A stretch of 64,000 nucleotides of DNA from Siphonodentalium dalli (lineage: Eukaryota; Mollusca; Scaphopoda; Gadilida; Siphonodentaliidae), in the NCBI GenBank assembly GCA_032622095.1, contig CP136067.1, positions 79,510,705 to 79,574,704 of the forward strand, given 5' to 3'. Below, piece after piece: positions 34,551 through 48,900 of this stretch (the first letter of the stretch is position 1; each line of letters starts with the position of its first letter). Position numbers and translations under genes: made by a program. The notes beneath the pieces are model-generated. The model was given only the letters and a program-made list of their open reading frames with translations, was not told the DNA's origin and made no database searches.

Positions 34551-34800
34551 TTTCCCAACATATAACCTAATATCTTCGTTATCATTGAGTTAAATTGTTT
34601 CAGGGAATCTGCTGAGCTGTAGCCGATGAACTGCTTAACATGATTTTGAATTTCTCAGGCTGAACGGACATGGTGGTTAATCAAATGGTGTTCCCTCCCT
34701 GTCTTGGGATATAATCCATAGACTTCCTGTCATTTACATAACCTACAAGTACAACTGACTCTTCATTATAAATGAGTTAAACTAAGTTCTCGAAATAACC
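34551..34800 (+). repeat. Third and fourth units of the ~150-bp tandem
   Basis: Units resume after the pearl-like element (ATCTTCGTTATCATTGAGTTAAA at 34570 as two blocks, then ATAAATGAGTTAAACT at 34763), showing that E1 inserted into this array. Confidence 0.6.
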
Positions 34801-35690
34801 TGATCAGCATTTTATAGTATGTAAACTGCCGATCAGTAGCTGCTTCAGCATTGCATGTACACCTACTAAGGTTCTGATTTGATGGCTTAATTATATATCG
34901 GAACCAATAGTTTCAAAGATATCTTGCTTTCCACTGTAGCGTAGGTTTCCCAATACTTGATATGATATCAAACTTAGGGCTGCCACGATTAATCGTATAA
35001 TCGACGAACCATTGATAAAGCCGAATATTGATTACCATTTCCACAGTCGATTAATCTTCGTTATTTATTTTGGAAAATGCGTGTTATTGTTGAATACCCT
35101 GATTGTTTTACACAGTTTAATCTACAACCGAGGGGTTAACAACCTTTGATCTTGTATCAAAGAGATTCCGACAACATGAGTTCTGCTAATATATGTTGCA
35201 AACAGTCAGCAGTTCATTTGATGATGCGACATGGTTACCCTTTGGATCGTTGTATATTCTTCAAATTGGCAATGCAGCTTTGAACATATGCCGACGTCGT
35301 TGTATATTTCTGCAAGAATGGCGGCACTATGTCTTTGAATTGGGCTGACTGTCAATGAATTCAATGCACTCGCCCTTGAATCTCATTGGACCAAAGGGGA
35401 GTTGATTGACATTCTCTCGAAACCAGGGAACCTACAGCATTTTAATCAGCGATATTCTCTGTGGTGTCATTTGCAGCAAGTATACTTTGTTTGTATAAGT
35501 ATACTTAGATGTTACTAGTACAGGCTATCGCTTATTGTGTGATGACTGCTGAATGAAATTGACTATTATCAAATACTTAACTTGTTCTGAGTCCTGAAAT
35601 TGCGGGTGGCGGCCCACCTTTGTGATTGTTATCCACGCTCTGGAAGTTTGCTGAAACTTATAGTTTCCGTAACATTAGATTCCTTTTTTA
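34801..35690. other. Non-coding; possible hAT end at 34977
   Basis: AGGGCTGCCACGATTAATCG at about 34977 looks like the terminal repeat of some hAT elements, but no matching complement was found downstream. Otherwise nothing recognised. Confidence 0.4.
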
Positions 35691-37130
35691 TGTTTACCCA
35701 TAAGGTAAACATAGTGTCGTTGTCCGGATTGACCACTCGTCGTTAGTCCATCCATCTGTCTGTCTGTAGACATTTTTACGCATGGTGCGATAACTGAAAT
35801 ATTTTCTATCTGATCGGAACCAAATTTTGTAAATGAATTTCTCAGCACAAAAGACAGATCGAGTTCGAATATGGGTTTGATCCGACTATTTTTAACTGAG
35901 TTATGGCCCTTTTTCAAAAAAATATTCACTCTGAAAAAGAAAAAAATTAGATTGAATTCCTTGCTCAATTTAACAAACAAAACAAAATTAAATAAATAAA
36001 ATAAATAAAAAATTATATATATATATTAGGCCAAAAAAAAAAAGTGTTTTGGTTCTCGGGCAATTTTTTTTCTCAAATCAATGAGGGAGGGAGGGTTTTA
36101 TTTTTATTTTTTATTTTTTTCTGCGCATAGTAAGCATGGACAAAGATACCTTCCTCTGTCTAGTAATAACCAGAAAGGTAGAGGGAACTGTTATGCATAT
36201 AAACTCATTTAGTCTTATATAAAAATGGCATTGTACTACCAGTGTATGACTGGGATTACCTAACAATATATAATGCCCCTGACATTAACTACTGTTATTG
36301 TTGTCTAAAAACTGATACCTCCCCATTCTAATACATGTATGTGATCCTGAATTTAGTCCTGTGCCTTTCAATTGTATAAAGTTACAATTAGTGTAAGTTG
36401 TTCACAATGACTAATTGTAAGAAGAGCATGAGGATCAGCTAATCATTTTCTGAATTGTAGTCATCTACTTCATGTTGTTAGCCTGCAAGTCACTTTTTAA
36501 CACATTACATGTTAGAGCTCAATGCACACTAATATTCAACACATATATATGGACATGTTGATAAAATCCCCAAAAAAAATAATTTTTTTTACTTTTTTTT
36601 TCTTCCGTTAAGTTTTTTTGTCGTAACATCAGGCATTGCAATAAAAAGGCCTAATGCGGCCCTTTTTATTCAATGCGGCGGGGCCTGAGAACCAAAATTT
36701 GTTTTTTTGCCTAAATAATTTTTTTTTTTTTTAAATAATTATTATTATTATTTTTTTTTTTAAATAATAAAAAAAAACAAAAAAAACACCATTATAACTC
36801 TGCCAAGGGTACCCCGGGTCACCACACCAAATTTGGTTTAAATCGGTCCAAAATCTTGTGATATATACTGGTAAATTTGTTTGGAGCGACATTAAACCCA
36901 ATTCACCAATTCCATCCCATACCTTTGGACTACTTAGCTATTGATAAGGCTACTGTATATTATTTTCTGATGTCTCTTATGCCCATGTGCAGATAAAGAA
37001 AGTAATGGTATCTAATTTTTTTTTAAAGTTTCAACAATACACATCACATGATATTAACAGTAGACTAGAACATCTGCTGCATTGCACAGCTGAGTATATC
37101 ACTCTACAGGTGGCCTGAGGTCCCGAGGCT
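35690..37130. repeat. Diverged pearl-like unit and AT-rich low complexity
   Basis: 35695-35910 starts with hairpin TTTACCCATAAGGTAAA and contains AACTGAGTTATGGCCC, typical of pearl-like units here. 36000-36130 and 36560-36790 are A/T-rich low-complexity stretches with a GCATTGCAATAAAAAGG inverted motif at about 36633-36675. Confidence 0.5.
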
Positions 37131-37320
37131 GTGGTGATGCAGCATTACAGATCCTGTACCAGTGCATTCTCTTATATAAATGCGAGTGACCCATGGGGGT
37201 ATGGGTCGGTAAAAAATTTGCAGGCACGTATGCTGATTTTTGACTTTCGACCCACCCACCCCCGCATCCAAGTTTTTTTCCGTTTTCGGCAGTTTTTTCC
37301 GACCATTGTTTGACACCCAC
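37128..37320 (+). repeat. Fragment of palindrome-bearing MITE joined to other repeat
   Basis: GATCCTGTACCAGTGCATTC (37149) followed by TCTTATATAAATGCGAGT is the left half of the 69-bp palindrome seen in the TTAA elements. The complementary half is missing. A C-rich segment with CCACCCACCCCCGC follows. Confidence 0.55.
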
Positions 37321-37394
37321 CCCCCTTTTAACACTAAAACAGAGATTTTCGGGGGAATTTCACTGTAAACAGTTGTATATGAATTTCTGTCCAT

Positions 37395-39755
37395 AATATT
37401 AGTCATTGACATGTAAATAGGAAAAAGTCATTTTGGGGTTGTTCGGTCAAAAAAAACATGGCTGCCAGCAGCCATCTTGGATTTCAAAATTCAATCCATT
37501 AGCATGGGCTACAGGCTATACTGTTTGTCTGATCATCATGAAATTTGTCATTTATGTTAATATTGACATATAGATGTGTTTTAAGCCAAACTCATTGCAA
37601 AAACAGTCAAAAAGACTTGAAAAATATTTTTGAGTTGCCGAAAAAATTGTTTGTTGGTCCTATCGACCACCCACCCACCCCGGCATAAGTGCCCGGAAAA
37701 AACTTTTTTCTATCCCCCTGCCGCCATCTTAGTTTAACTTAAATTTCTCAAATTCAGGTGAATTCTTCAGACGCATCGCACAGACCACCGGAATCCCCCA
37801 AAAAAAAACTTTATACAAAAATACACACGACAGCTAAAAATCGCGGTTTTGCTGCCAGACTGTTAGCACGAAAAAGCAAAATAGGAATTTACCTTTACTA
37901 GTTTGGTACCGCTATCACGTCTACAAAGAAACAATAAACTCAACGACACTACACAATTAACGATATTTTGATTAAGACCTGTTGGCGTATGTTAGCGTGT
38001 TTTGAGAAAATATCAGATTTTGTATTCACATCTCATATGTTTTTGAAGGTCAAGAACATTCATTTGATATTCCTACCTGATTGGATAAAGCGAACAACTT
38101 CACTCGGAAGCAACTGTTTGTGAGATGTCAGGCAATCAAGAGAAGGCAACGTATGGAAGAACGAGGGGTCACAATCTTGATATCAAGGGAAATGTGTGAT
38201 ATGGAACAGATGAAACAATCTATGCATGACTTTATCGCTGCTGATTAGTTGATGACTGCAATATCATAATATATAGTAAATTCAGTTTCAACACTATGTG
38301 AGGCACCTCACTGAAACGTGTGGTTTACGGTATCAGTTACATTCGTAGCCAGCTTTTTAAATCCATCGCAAACATAGCCAACTTTTCAGGCAATCACATT
38401 TGGTGCTTGCTTTTCATCATTTTATGACATCATGCAGGACTAAAATATCGATGTCATGCTCGTTATTTTCTTGAAAAAACATGGCTGTCAGTAGTGCTGA
38501 AACGGTTGACCTATTTTTGTAGCCGGTTAACCACGACGTGTAACCGGATCATAACCGGTTATCCGCTATTTTCAACCTATGACTTTACTCTGATTATTTA
38601 CACCATAATATGTACCAATATATTAGCATAATTTGATTTATTAACTGTATGGCAAACTCGCGTAATGTTTACACAGACAGAGCTTGTATTAAACGAATGT
38701 AAATCACCAAACACGAACGTCACAAAGCCACGTGTTGACAACTTGGCAGATAACACAGTGAACTAAAACTCGCAGTGTTTATAAATAGACGTGTCATCAT
38801 GTCTTGCTTGACCTGTTTGTACTGCAGTTGCGATTGCTACCTGACTTGTTATCGTTCTCGTTTTTGGGAAGAATATTGTGTGACCTATATACATATGTTC
38901 GTACATGCAAACATCGGCAGTTTTTTATTGCCATTATAGCGATTACGGGACTGGCCGATTATTAAGTCATGTGACTCAGGTATTCTAACTGCTGGGTGTT
39001 CTTTGGCGATTTGAGATAGATATGATGACTGACGACCGATAAACACAATTATGAAGTTTGTGGACTTTATGAAGTTAACAAATGAAAATTTAAAAAACAG
39101 CTGAAAACCTGTGTTTTCTGTTAGAAGACAATCAAATGCTGAGAATTAGTCATTAGGATGCAAATAAGTCCGACTGCACGGGAACACCACTTTGATTCGA
39201 GTTCATTTGAACTTCATCGACTGAGATTACTCAAACTCATTAATGTTAGTATAGACCGAGCGTATGTAGATAGGGTAGGTAGTTCAACCGGTTGCCGACG
39301 GTAGCCGGTTGTCAACCGGATATCCGTTTCAGCACCAGCTGTCAGTGGCCATCTTGTATTTAATATTTAAATCTATTGGTACACTCTGCAGCTCACATCT
39401 ATTGGAGAAATGTTTTGAAAATTTATAGGCATGTTTATGATCACCTCTAGATGCAACTGATGGGATCTATCAAATTTGAATGAGTTTCGATTAAAAATAT
39501 GGCTGCTGCCAGCCATCTTGGATTTTGCTCCTTGCATGACTAAATCCTTTGTCACACCCTATAATCATCATTTCCCATCCGGTTGAACTCAAACTTCATA
39601 TGGCTGGCCAGGTTGACCTCCAGTATTACTTAAATATTAAACTTTCCGCATTTCTTATCGCTCTATTGACTGTAATGTGTGTGCATACAGTGTGATATAA
39701 TTATCCCCTTTCCAAGTTGAGCTACTAGTACATTATCATTAACACTTTCATTGTA
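37395..39755 (+). mobile_element. Pearl/Helentron-like element E2, rearranged
   Basis: Pearl-type blocks lie at 37395-37600, 38461-38491 and 39338-39753; the middle is broken by foreign DNA (37610-38450) and by a hAT-type MITE. Right end AAGTTGAGCTA...AACACTTTCATTG at about 39711-39753. It ends about 80 bp before NUP35 exon 2. Confidence 0.55.
38492..39337. mobile_element. hAT-type MITE with 8-bp target duplication
   Basis: 846 bp with ends TAGTGCTGAAACGG and (complement) TGGTGCTGAAACGG, flanked by GCTGTCAG on both sides (38484-38491 and 39338-39345). Removing it restores CATGGCTGTCAG/TGGCC, the normal pearl-unit sequence, so insertion is well supported. Subterminal CCGGTT/AACCGG motifs repeat at both ends. 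No transposase frame. Confidence 0.92.
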
Positions 39756-39832
39756 TCTGTAAGAGATTTCTACAAGTGTGAAATAATTGGTCACCTCAGT
39801 ACCTTCTTAAATCAGAATATTTATCATTACAG

Positions 39833-39942
39833 CTGGAGAACCAATGATGATGGGGTCACCTGCCAGTCCAAATCCATCTGGTCATGTACAGTCCCCATTC
39901 CTACCACAGTATCTGTTGGGTGACACATCCTCTTCACACATG
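39833..39942 (+). CDS. NUP35: NUP35 exon 2
   Basis: 110 nt; acceptor ATTACAG|CT, donor ATG|GTATGT. Two leading bases complete a codon from an unseen exon 1, then 36 codons GEPMMMGSP to GDTSSSHM. The run of three ATGs could permit internal initiation, but conserved GEP upstream argues for a preceding exon. Confidence 0.88.
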
Positions 39943-42900
39943 GTATGTTTTAAATTGTGACATCATGGTACAAAGCAGGTATGATGTACATCGGTAGACC
40001 TAATTAACTAGTTTGTAATTCACTGCACTCATGGAGTTAAGCCTCATTTAATCCTCATCAGGATATCAATGAATGATCATCAAATAAACCTCAGTGTTCT
40101 TTTCTTTGCATTGGGTATTGAATCTAACATAACATGCAAATAATTTATAATTGTTTCTAATGATATTTTTAGTCGAGTTTTTTTCCAAAACTCGACTTAT
40201 AGTTTGATGAGGGACGGTGGGCGGCGGACGGACGGTTGGGCGGGCGACGTGTTTTGCTTATAACTCAACCGTTTATTGACTGATTAAAACAAATTTTGGT
40301 GTGTGAGTACATATCCATGCACGTAATTTGCAGACAAAAAATCGGGTTCGTCTGCACATTTATTACAGAGTTATGGCCGAAAACCGATAACTTCAACAAA
40401 CGTTATTCGATTTGATTGAAATTTGGTATACAGGTGTCTCCCAAGAATATCTCGGATGAGTTCGAAAACCGGCCTGGTCCGATAAAATTTGATAGAGTTA
40501 TGGCCCTTAATTAGTAATTTTTCACGAATTTTCAGCTCGTTAGCGCGATAATTTAACAAACATCATCCTATTTGATTGAAATTTTGATATATAGGTGTCT
40601 CCCAAGAATACCTCGGACGAGTTAGAAAACCGGCCCGGTCCGATAAAATTTGATAGAGTTATGGTCCTTAAGTAGTCATTTTGTACGAATTTTGAGCTCG
40701 TTAGCGCGATAACTTCAACAAACGTCATCCGATTCAACTAAAATTTGGTATATAAGTGTCCTCCAATAATATCCTGGACGAGTTCGAAAACCAGCCTGGC
40801 CCAATAAAATTATGGCCCTTAATTAGTAATTTTTCGTGAATTTTTAGCTCGTTAGAGCGATAACTTCAACAAACATCCTCCGATTTGTTTAAAATTTGGA
40901 ATAGACATACTTGCCAAGAATATTTCGGACGAGTTCGAAAACCAGCCTGGCCCGATAAAATTTGATGGAGTTATGGCCCTTAATTAGTCATTTTTCGATT
41001 TTACCTATTAATTAGTCTACCGATACTGATGCACACCAATTGGCGGTAGCCACCGGCGGTAAGCCACCGAAAACGAGACACAGCATCTCTGATGCCACCT
41101 CTTGTCATCAATATTATGTGTTAGTTGCAATGCATGTAAGAAAATTAAAAATATATTAAAAGTATATTTACATAAATAAATACACATAAAACATAATATA
41201 TTCCCAATAAGTTGGTGCACAACTTCATGATGAAACCTCACCATTAAATGTAAATGTAAAAAGTTTGTGTTTATTGCTTGCTTCTTTATATTGTTTCAGT
41301 CGTTTCTTGTTTCCATGTTATGTTGTGATGTTTTTATTCAATCAAATTTGATATTTTAATTTGATTCATTATTTATTCCTATGCGATCCAAATGGTTGGA
41401 AACTAACAAATGTAATAAGATGCAATCGAAAAGTAATTGATTATATAGATCTACTAAAGTAATTGTAATCATAATCGATTACAATGAAAAAAATGTAATC
41501 AGTAATCGTAATCATATAAATCAAAAGTAAGTGTAATTGTAATAAATTACATTGGCATGTAATCGCCCAAACCCTGTCAGGGACACTTTATTAGTGTTTC
41601 GACCTCTCCAATACTCTTGCTGGCACATTATGTGCTGAGTTATAAGTGTTATATACTGCTAGTTATCAGAGCTAATGAAGTTTGATCAGTTATGATCATG
41701 ACACTAACATGTGGTAAAATTAATTGGTGAGAATCAGTTAGACAATGGATAGAAATATGAAAATGTATGTATAATAGAATATTAATTACCTTTTGCAGGC
41801 GGTGATCAATTGATCCAGAGATTACAGACCTCTGTTCGATTAACTTTCGTTGGAGACCTTTTAGTTTGAAATGATTTATTCCTAAAGTGTCAGCAATTGA
41901 TTTATATTGAGTCGTGGATTTATCAAGACTGGATCGATAATGCCTTGTTGCACCAATGTTTTCATGATCTCAAGTGCTACCATATAGATAACTTTTAATA
42001 TATCTATCTTTATAGTGTCTTCTTTCCAGTGGTATATGCTATATGATAATATATTATCATAATAATGATGCTAATATATGGCTCTTATCCTCGTATAAGG
42101 GGCTCTAAGCTCTTCACATTATTACACCAGTTATTCAGTAATTGAAATTGATCAAGGATCAAGGGTCATATGACTGTTAGAGATATAACTGACATATATG
42201 TCTGTTGGTTTTTGGGAGACTAGGTAGGGAAATAGACAAGACATCGCCCTGGTCAGTTAGTTGTGAATTCCAGTAGGTTTATACAAGAGGGTGAATACAT
42301 GTTGATAACTTGATCTAATATTTATTTTCATTGAAAAGGCTAGTCCAAGAGTGTGGTCTGCACAGAGCCCTAAGCCTCAAGGTTCACTGTTGAAAAACAT
42401 GGGTACACCAAATCAAAACACAACACAAGTCTCCGCAAGGTGAGCTGTTTTTAACCCTTTCTTTTTCAGACCTATGGTTGTTTGTTGAATTTATTATCGG
42501 ACATGAACAAGTCAAAATGGGCTATTGTTCTGTATTGTTGGACTAATTTTGACTATTATTTTCTACTTGAAAGTTTGCCTAATTTAACCCTTTGAGTGCC
42601 AGGGGCCGATCTCATCAGCCCTAAACCTACACAATAAGTCTGTTAAAGAATATAATAAAATATATTAAAATTGTAAAAAATTGTGAAAAAAAAAATAAAA
42701 AAAAATTGTTAGGCCAATGCATTCTCTTATATATGCGAGGCGACCTATGGTCGACTCGCGAGGCGACCTATGATCGACTCGCATATATAAGAGAATGCAT
42801 TGGCACAGGGTATATGGGTTGATACAAAAATCAACCTGGCACTCAAAGGGTTAATAAGGTTTCCGTATAATAACTCTGGTGTAAATATTATAGGTGTGTT

Positions 42901-45900
42901 TGTTGACTCAAAATATGAGTCGCAGTCTGATGATTTTTGTCTGAGCTATCACCCTCTTTCATCTTATTTTGCAGTTTTTAGGTATCCAGAGGGTGGTTCG
43001 ATAAAAAATTTCATCACTGTCAGATAGAGCATACAGTAAAATATAAAATAATAATACAAAAAAAATTCTTCTTAACTGGTTATACTGAACTGAGTTCTTT
43101 GTTTCTTATTATATCCTTCTGGAAGAATTCTTTAATGCAATTTCCTTGCAATTCTTGCCAAGATTTAAGAAATAGGATCTAGATTTATTCCTAAACTTAA
43201 AAAGTGGATTTATTTTCTAGGAATGAACTTAGACGGCCTATAGAAAAGGGAAGTGCACCTCCTACAAAAAGTTTGTTTGATGATTCAGCAGATCCACGAC
43301 TTCAGACGTCCATTACTGGAACACCGGGGCGGTCACAGCTGCCAGCTAATGTATTGTCAACTCCAGGTAATGTTGCTCATAATTTGTCTGCTATTTAATG
43401 GCCCAATGTGCATATATTTGAATATATATATATATATATATATATTAGGGAGTGTGATGGCCGAGTGGTTAGCCTGTTCGACTACTGGCCAGAGGTTTCG
43501 CTTGGAACCCGAATCGATTCACCTCGATCCTCGACAAAACAAAAGTCAGGAGTTCTGAGCGTGCCTATATAAAGTACCGTGTATGCCTTGCTGAGGTGTC
43601 ATTAAGCGGTAATCCTCTCCCGCCCGGTGTCATGTACAGGGATGACACTGGTTTGGTCACACCGTCCCATCGGGTGGGGATGTTAATGGCTGTCCCGTGT
43701 ATAACCATGTGTGCACGTTAAAGAACCCTATTGTGGGCAACGATCCACAGGTTAATGGCAAAATTCCTGTATTCCTGTCTAAATTCCTCCCTTTGGGGCT
43801 TAAGTTGATAGACATTTCAGGTGATGGTGTAATAGAGTTATCTCTCTTCAATCTACCAATACTGTGTGTATATATAGTGCATTGTAGCATTCCATTGTGT
43901 GACACAGTAATGGGACGTTTCAGCAACGTCGGTGGGTACGCTTACATGTGCGGCAACACAGATCAAAGGCTCATCCAAGTTTGAGGTTCACTGTGCGCAG
44001 GTCAAAGGCTCATTTCAGGTCTACTGTGGCTTCGCATGTAGAGGGTGACGTTACGATATAAAAACATGTGTTTGTATATAGTACATTGTAGGATTCTACC
44101 CCATCTGATGGGGGGTGCGCCGACGAGTCAACAGCGGATTTTCATCATACCTTACCATACCATACCATACCATACCATATTCCATTAATTATTACACAAG
44201 GGTCAGGTGAAGCAACTGTAAAATGATTATATCATATGTGACCCGCCATATCAAATCCAGTCGTAAGTCAGGATTTTTTTACCCTGTGCCAATACATTCT
44301 CTTATATATGCGAGTCGACCATAGGTCGCCTCGCATATATAAGAGAATGCATTGGCCTAACAATATTTTACAATTTTAATAATTTTTTCTTGTATTCTTT
44401 AACAATTTTATAATTTCACCCATTCAGAGCCCCAGACAAACATGAGCAGACGACACTCTTCTATATGCTTCTATATATGTGTGGGGCTCCCTGCAGGGTA
44501 ATGGATGATTTTTATTTTATGTCCTAAAAATTGTAAGAAACATTTATTTAAAAAAAATTATAAAAAATTGTTAGGTCAATGCATTCTCTTATATATGCGA
44601 GGCGACCTATGGTCAACTCGCATATATAAGAGAATGCATTGGCACAGGGTAAAAAAATCCCGACTTACGACTGGATTTGATATGGCGGGTCACATATGTG
44701 TATATTTTGTTCTAGTTAGGGCTCTGCACATTGCAGATTTTTATTCAAATTGCATCATAGAAAAGTATTGAATCTCAGTGTGGCTATTAGCAAATAGGTC
44801 ATATATACTGCCAACATACTGCATTCTTTAATCCCTGCAAAGTCAGGCATGCACTGTCTGATATACTCATATGATAGTAAACTCTATAGATTCAGATATT
44901 ACAAGGAAAGGGACGTGCAATACAAGTCTGGAATGTTTCTGTAGCGTTGGTTCATACAGTAATGCCCTAATTAATCGAATCCATAACCACATTATAATTA
45001 TGGGTAACTTTTCAGGATTTTGTCGGAAATATGGCTTGTTGCCATTCATCGGAAAGCTCTCCCCGACTAAATCCTGAAAAGTTACCCATAATTCTGCTGT
45101 GGTTATGGAGTCGATTAATTGGGGCATTACACAATACAATCCCTTTACTGAAACTTTTGGCTTTCCTTCTTGATCATTCTATTGACTGCTCAGCATAAAA
45201 TTATTAACATCTCCCCATGTTGTGCAACAGTGTCATTGACACTTTCATTTGTGTTTCTGACTAATAACTCCAGTATGGGTTATTTGATCAGAACCATAGT
45301 TGTTATTTGTGTTTCTCAGCCTTAAATGCAGGTCAAATTCGAATATGGGTTGGGTCTAATGATTTATGCGTGAATTATAGCCCTTTATCGATATAGCAGT
45401 TACCTGATTTTACACAATTTTATAGGAAAACAAACATACATGTTTAGCCACATGCCAACATTGCTCTTATTTTCTTTTATTATTGCAACTGAAGATATGT
45501 TTGGGAATCGATAATTGCTATATTTGTATGACATTGCTTCATATATATTGTGAATGCTTTATTCACACTATATATGAAGCAATGTCATACAAAAATACAA
45601 AAAAGTATTTGGGATAATCTCACTCCGTGTTCTGGTTTTTTTTTCCAGGAATGGGGCAACAAAGTATAGGTACTATAGGTACTCCAGGACCTGATATGTC
45701 ATTCCAAGCTCAAGCATCGAGACTTCCACCATCTCCATCTCAAATAGATCCATTCTACACACAAGGGTATGAGTTTTTATGTATATCACAATCATAATGC
45801 TGTGTGACCATTGTTTCAATTAAGTTTTGGCTTTTGTTGGAAGCTTACAGATTCTAGCATGATTTTTGTTATTTATTAAATGGAAAATATTGCTGGTTTT

Positions 45901-48900
45901 TGTCTGTGTCTCTCTGTATATGGAATTTGTGTAACAATTTAAAAGTGTTTGAACAAAATTTAGCATTTCACAGAGGTCACTGACATTTGCTAAGATTATT
46001 TCCACAGGGGTAGACCCATCCCTATGTGGTGTTAACTGTCTAGCTGCTATTCAACTGTTTAGTTGCCACAGCGTTAATTGTTTTACCCTTCTTGGACAAC
46101 TGTCCTACATTTTTTGTGAGAATGATGATTTACACAATACATTGTGTTGACTGTAAGTGGGTGTCCGGGGATGTTGGTAGATAAAAATAAATAAATCAGT
46201 GGTGTGTAAAATATCTGGGAGGGAGTTGATGATAATCTAGCTATTTATTTGTTATGGCCTTACATATATCTTTATTTATCTTTCTCTTTCAGAGAAAGCC
46301 TTACATCTGATGATGTTCTAGATGACACCTGGGTAACTGTGTTTGGGTAAGTTTTTAGCTCAACCCTACCAGTTTGTAGCTTTTGCAATGAGTCGAGTGT
46401 GTACAAAGTTTCTCGGAAGTTTGCAAAGTGAAATTAAGACATTTCATGGCAAATTTCGGACCAGGGTTAGTTAGTTGTCTCTTGGTTAGTTATATGCAGA
46501 CGACTGTATTATTCTGTTTTGCGATAAATTTTTTCTTACTTTGGCCATTAAATTGATTTAAAGTCGGTACATGCAGTATGTTTTGTCTTTGTTGTATCAT
46601 GTGTTCTGTTTGTAACTGTAGGCATATCAGGTTTCTGGGACAATAAGGTCATAATAGCAAATGTGGGATAGAGTGTTATGATAGAACAAAAGATAAAGCT
46701 CACAATGGATATTTATTACAAAGTGCTCACACAAACCTCCTGACTGGAGTCAAATGCGATTTCACACCTGACAATTTTCATTGTTATAGAGTAACTTGTG
46801 TTTACGGTCTACCAATTTTACGATTAACTTATTCAATGCCAACTTTTGGGGTATTTATGACAGCCGTGTATAACGTTTCCTGGGCATCTTGTAACTTTTT
46901 AGGGGGGACCAATATGATTGTGTTCCCCTTAATTTCTTGAATATGCTTTATATTTATGCTTTGGGGTCTCGATAATAGGAGCTATGTTTCGAGTTCTTTG
47001 ACATTGCTGTCAGTCATTCGTGGCAGACTTTTGATTGCGTCGTCTGTCAGTAATAGTGATACCAAGTATTGAGGATGAATAGATAGCACCAAAATTATGC
47101 GAAAGAAAGTTGTATGCAAAGTGATTTGTTACGATATAGTAACAGCTTAGGGCCTTGAGGGGCTTTTAATATTTTATACAATATGTATATCCAATAAAGT
47201 TTGACGAGATACAAGGTTTATTTTGCAAGTATGATTCAGCTAATAAAGAACCGAGTCTTGTATCTCCTCAAACTATATGTGTTTTTTTTTTTTTATCAAT
47301 TGCCAACTATTTAAATGTTGTTAACATCTATAAAATTTGCTTTAATGAGGAATTACTTACTGATATAATCAATTGCAAGATTTTTGGTTGTAGTTCCAAA
47401 TACGTGCCTTTATTATGATAGTTGAAGTAGCTGTTCTTGCTAAAATAATGCTGGCCAAGATTTATTTTGCAGCCTTTTAATATCTATATAGTAGACGACA
47501 AATGTGATTGATAAATATTGTCTATCATATTATCATCAGAGAAGTTTATTAGGAAGTAAACAATGCCGAATGGAGTTATCTTTACTTTTATGTTTACTCT
47601 TCTGAACAGGTTCTCCCCGTCAGCAGCATCTTTCATACTGCAGCAGTTCTCTCAGTATGGCAACATCATAAAACATGTGGTGAGTATTTAACCCTTTCTA
47701 TACTAAATGAATTCTCCCACTCGGTTATAAAAGAATACATTGGAATGGTTTATTATTCATTTGGAGAGATGCTCAGGTAATAAAAGTAGACGACAGACAA
47801 AAGATAATACAAGTGCAGAAGGATTCATTTTCATTGATGGGAAATGTTCAGATAATAAGTTCCACAAATGGCTGTTTGCTGAAAATATTTGTCTGAACAT
47901 TTCCTAAGAAGGGAACTGCCATAAAATATGATTAATATACTATAATTAATCACCATTTGTAACATACGTGTCTCAGACGATGCCCATTGAGAAATAGAAA
48001 ACAGCTGAAGTCATAGAAAGATATCCCCCGTTTTGGCTCACAGAATGCAACAGAATTCAAACTAAGGGTGTATTTTCAATGGAAGGAGAATAACTCTATC
48101 TTTAAGAAATAGTGTTATTCCCCCTCCATTGAAATAATTCACTTTTTACTTCAATCAAGATGAAAATAACACATCGGTAACAAAATAAAAACAACATGTT
48201 CACAGTTTATTACACCAGATAAGTTGATAATACAATGTTTTGGAGCTTCCTCTTTCAAATGGTATATAATGTGGCATATATTTTATATATGTGATCTGGG
48301 GGTTCAAAAATTAAGGGGAATTTAAGGTTATAAAAGGCCAAAACTAATTTTTATTCAACCCTCTGATAAGTCGATACTTGTTGGTCGATGAAGAATATCG
48401 GAGATACACTTTGAGACTTGTTGTAGTAATTTAATCGCACAAGCTTTCGATCTTCCTGGTGGCCTCTATTGTCACAGTGCCTTGACATCACCGTCTTGGT
48501 TACACATTAAAAATCAAGTTCTGGTAATGTTTGAGGAACCTACGATCCTTGTTGGGGCCACTCCTCAATGTACTCAATTTACATATGTATTTCATTGGTG
48601 TACTCTTATGATTTTAGCTCAACTTTCATTGTATGTCGCAGACTCCTTCCAGAACTGTTATTTGTAGGATTTCGAGCTTGAATTAAAATGTGCCCAAACC
48701 GCGAGTTTCTAGATAACAAAAGCAGAACAATTAACACATGAAATGTCATAAAAGACACCAGATGAACCACAATTGAATCTTCAAATGTTATTGTCTCCCC
48801 CATCAGTTCAATCATAGGTCCATTATTTATGGACTTACATTTTTTGGTATTACACATAAATGTTCCTCTTAGTGCTAACTTGTTTCCGAACATACTCCTT

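Noticed and set aside
35318-35330. ATGGCGGCACTAT as NUP35 exon 1 (MAAL plus one base, correct phase)
   Set aside because: It fits phase and start residues, but the donor GTCTTT is poor, the exon would be shorter than in vertebrates and it lies 4.5 kb away. Not supportable without transcripts.
43448-43530. Functional tRNA gene
   Set aside because: A perfect A box is present, but the B box and acceptor pairing are degenerate and the sequence runs into a SINE body.
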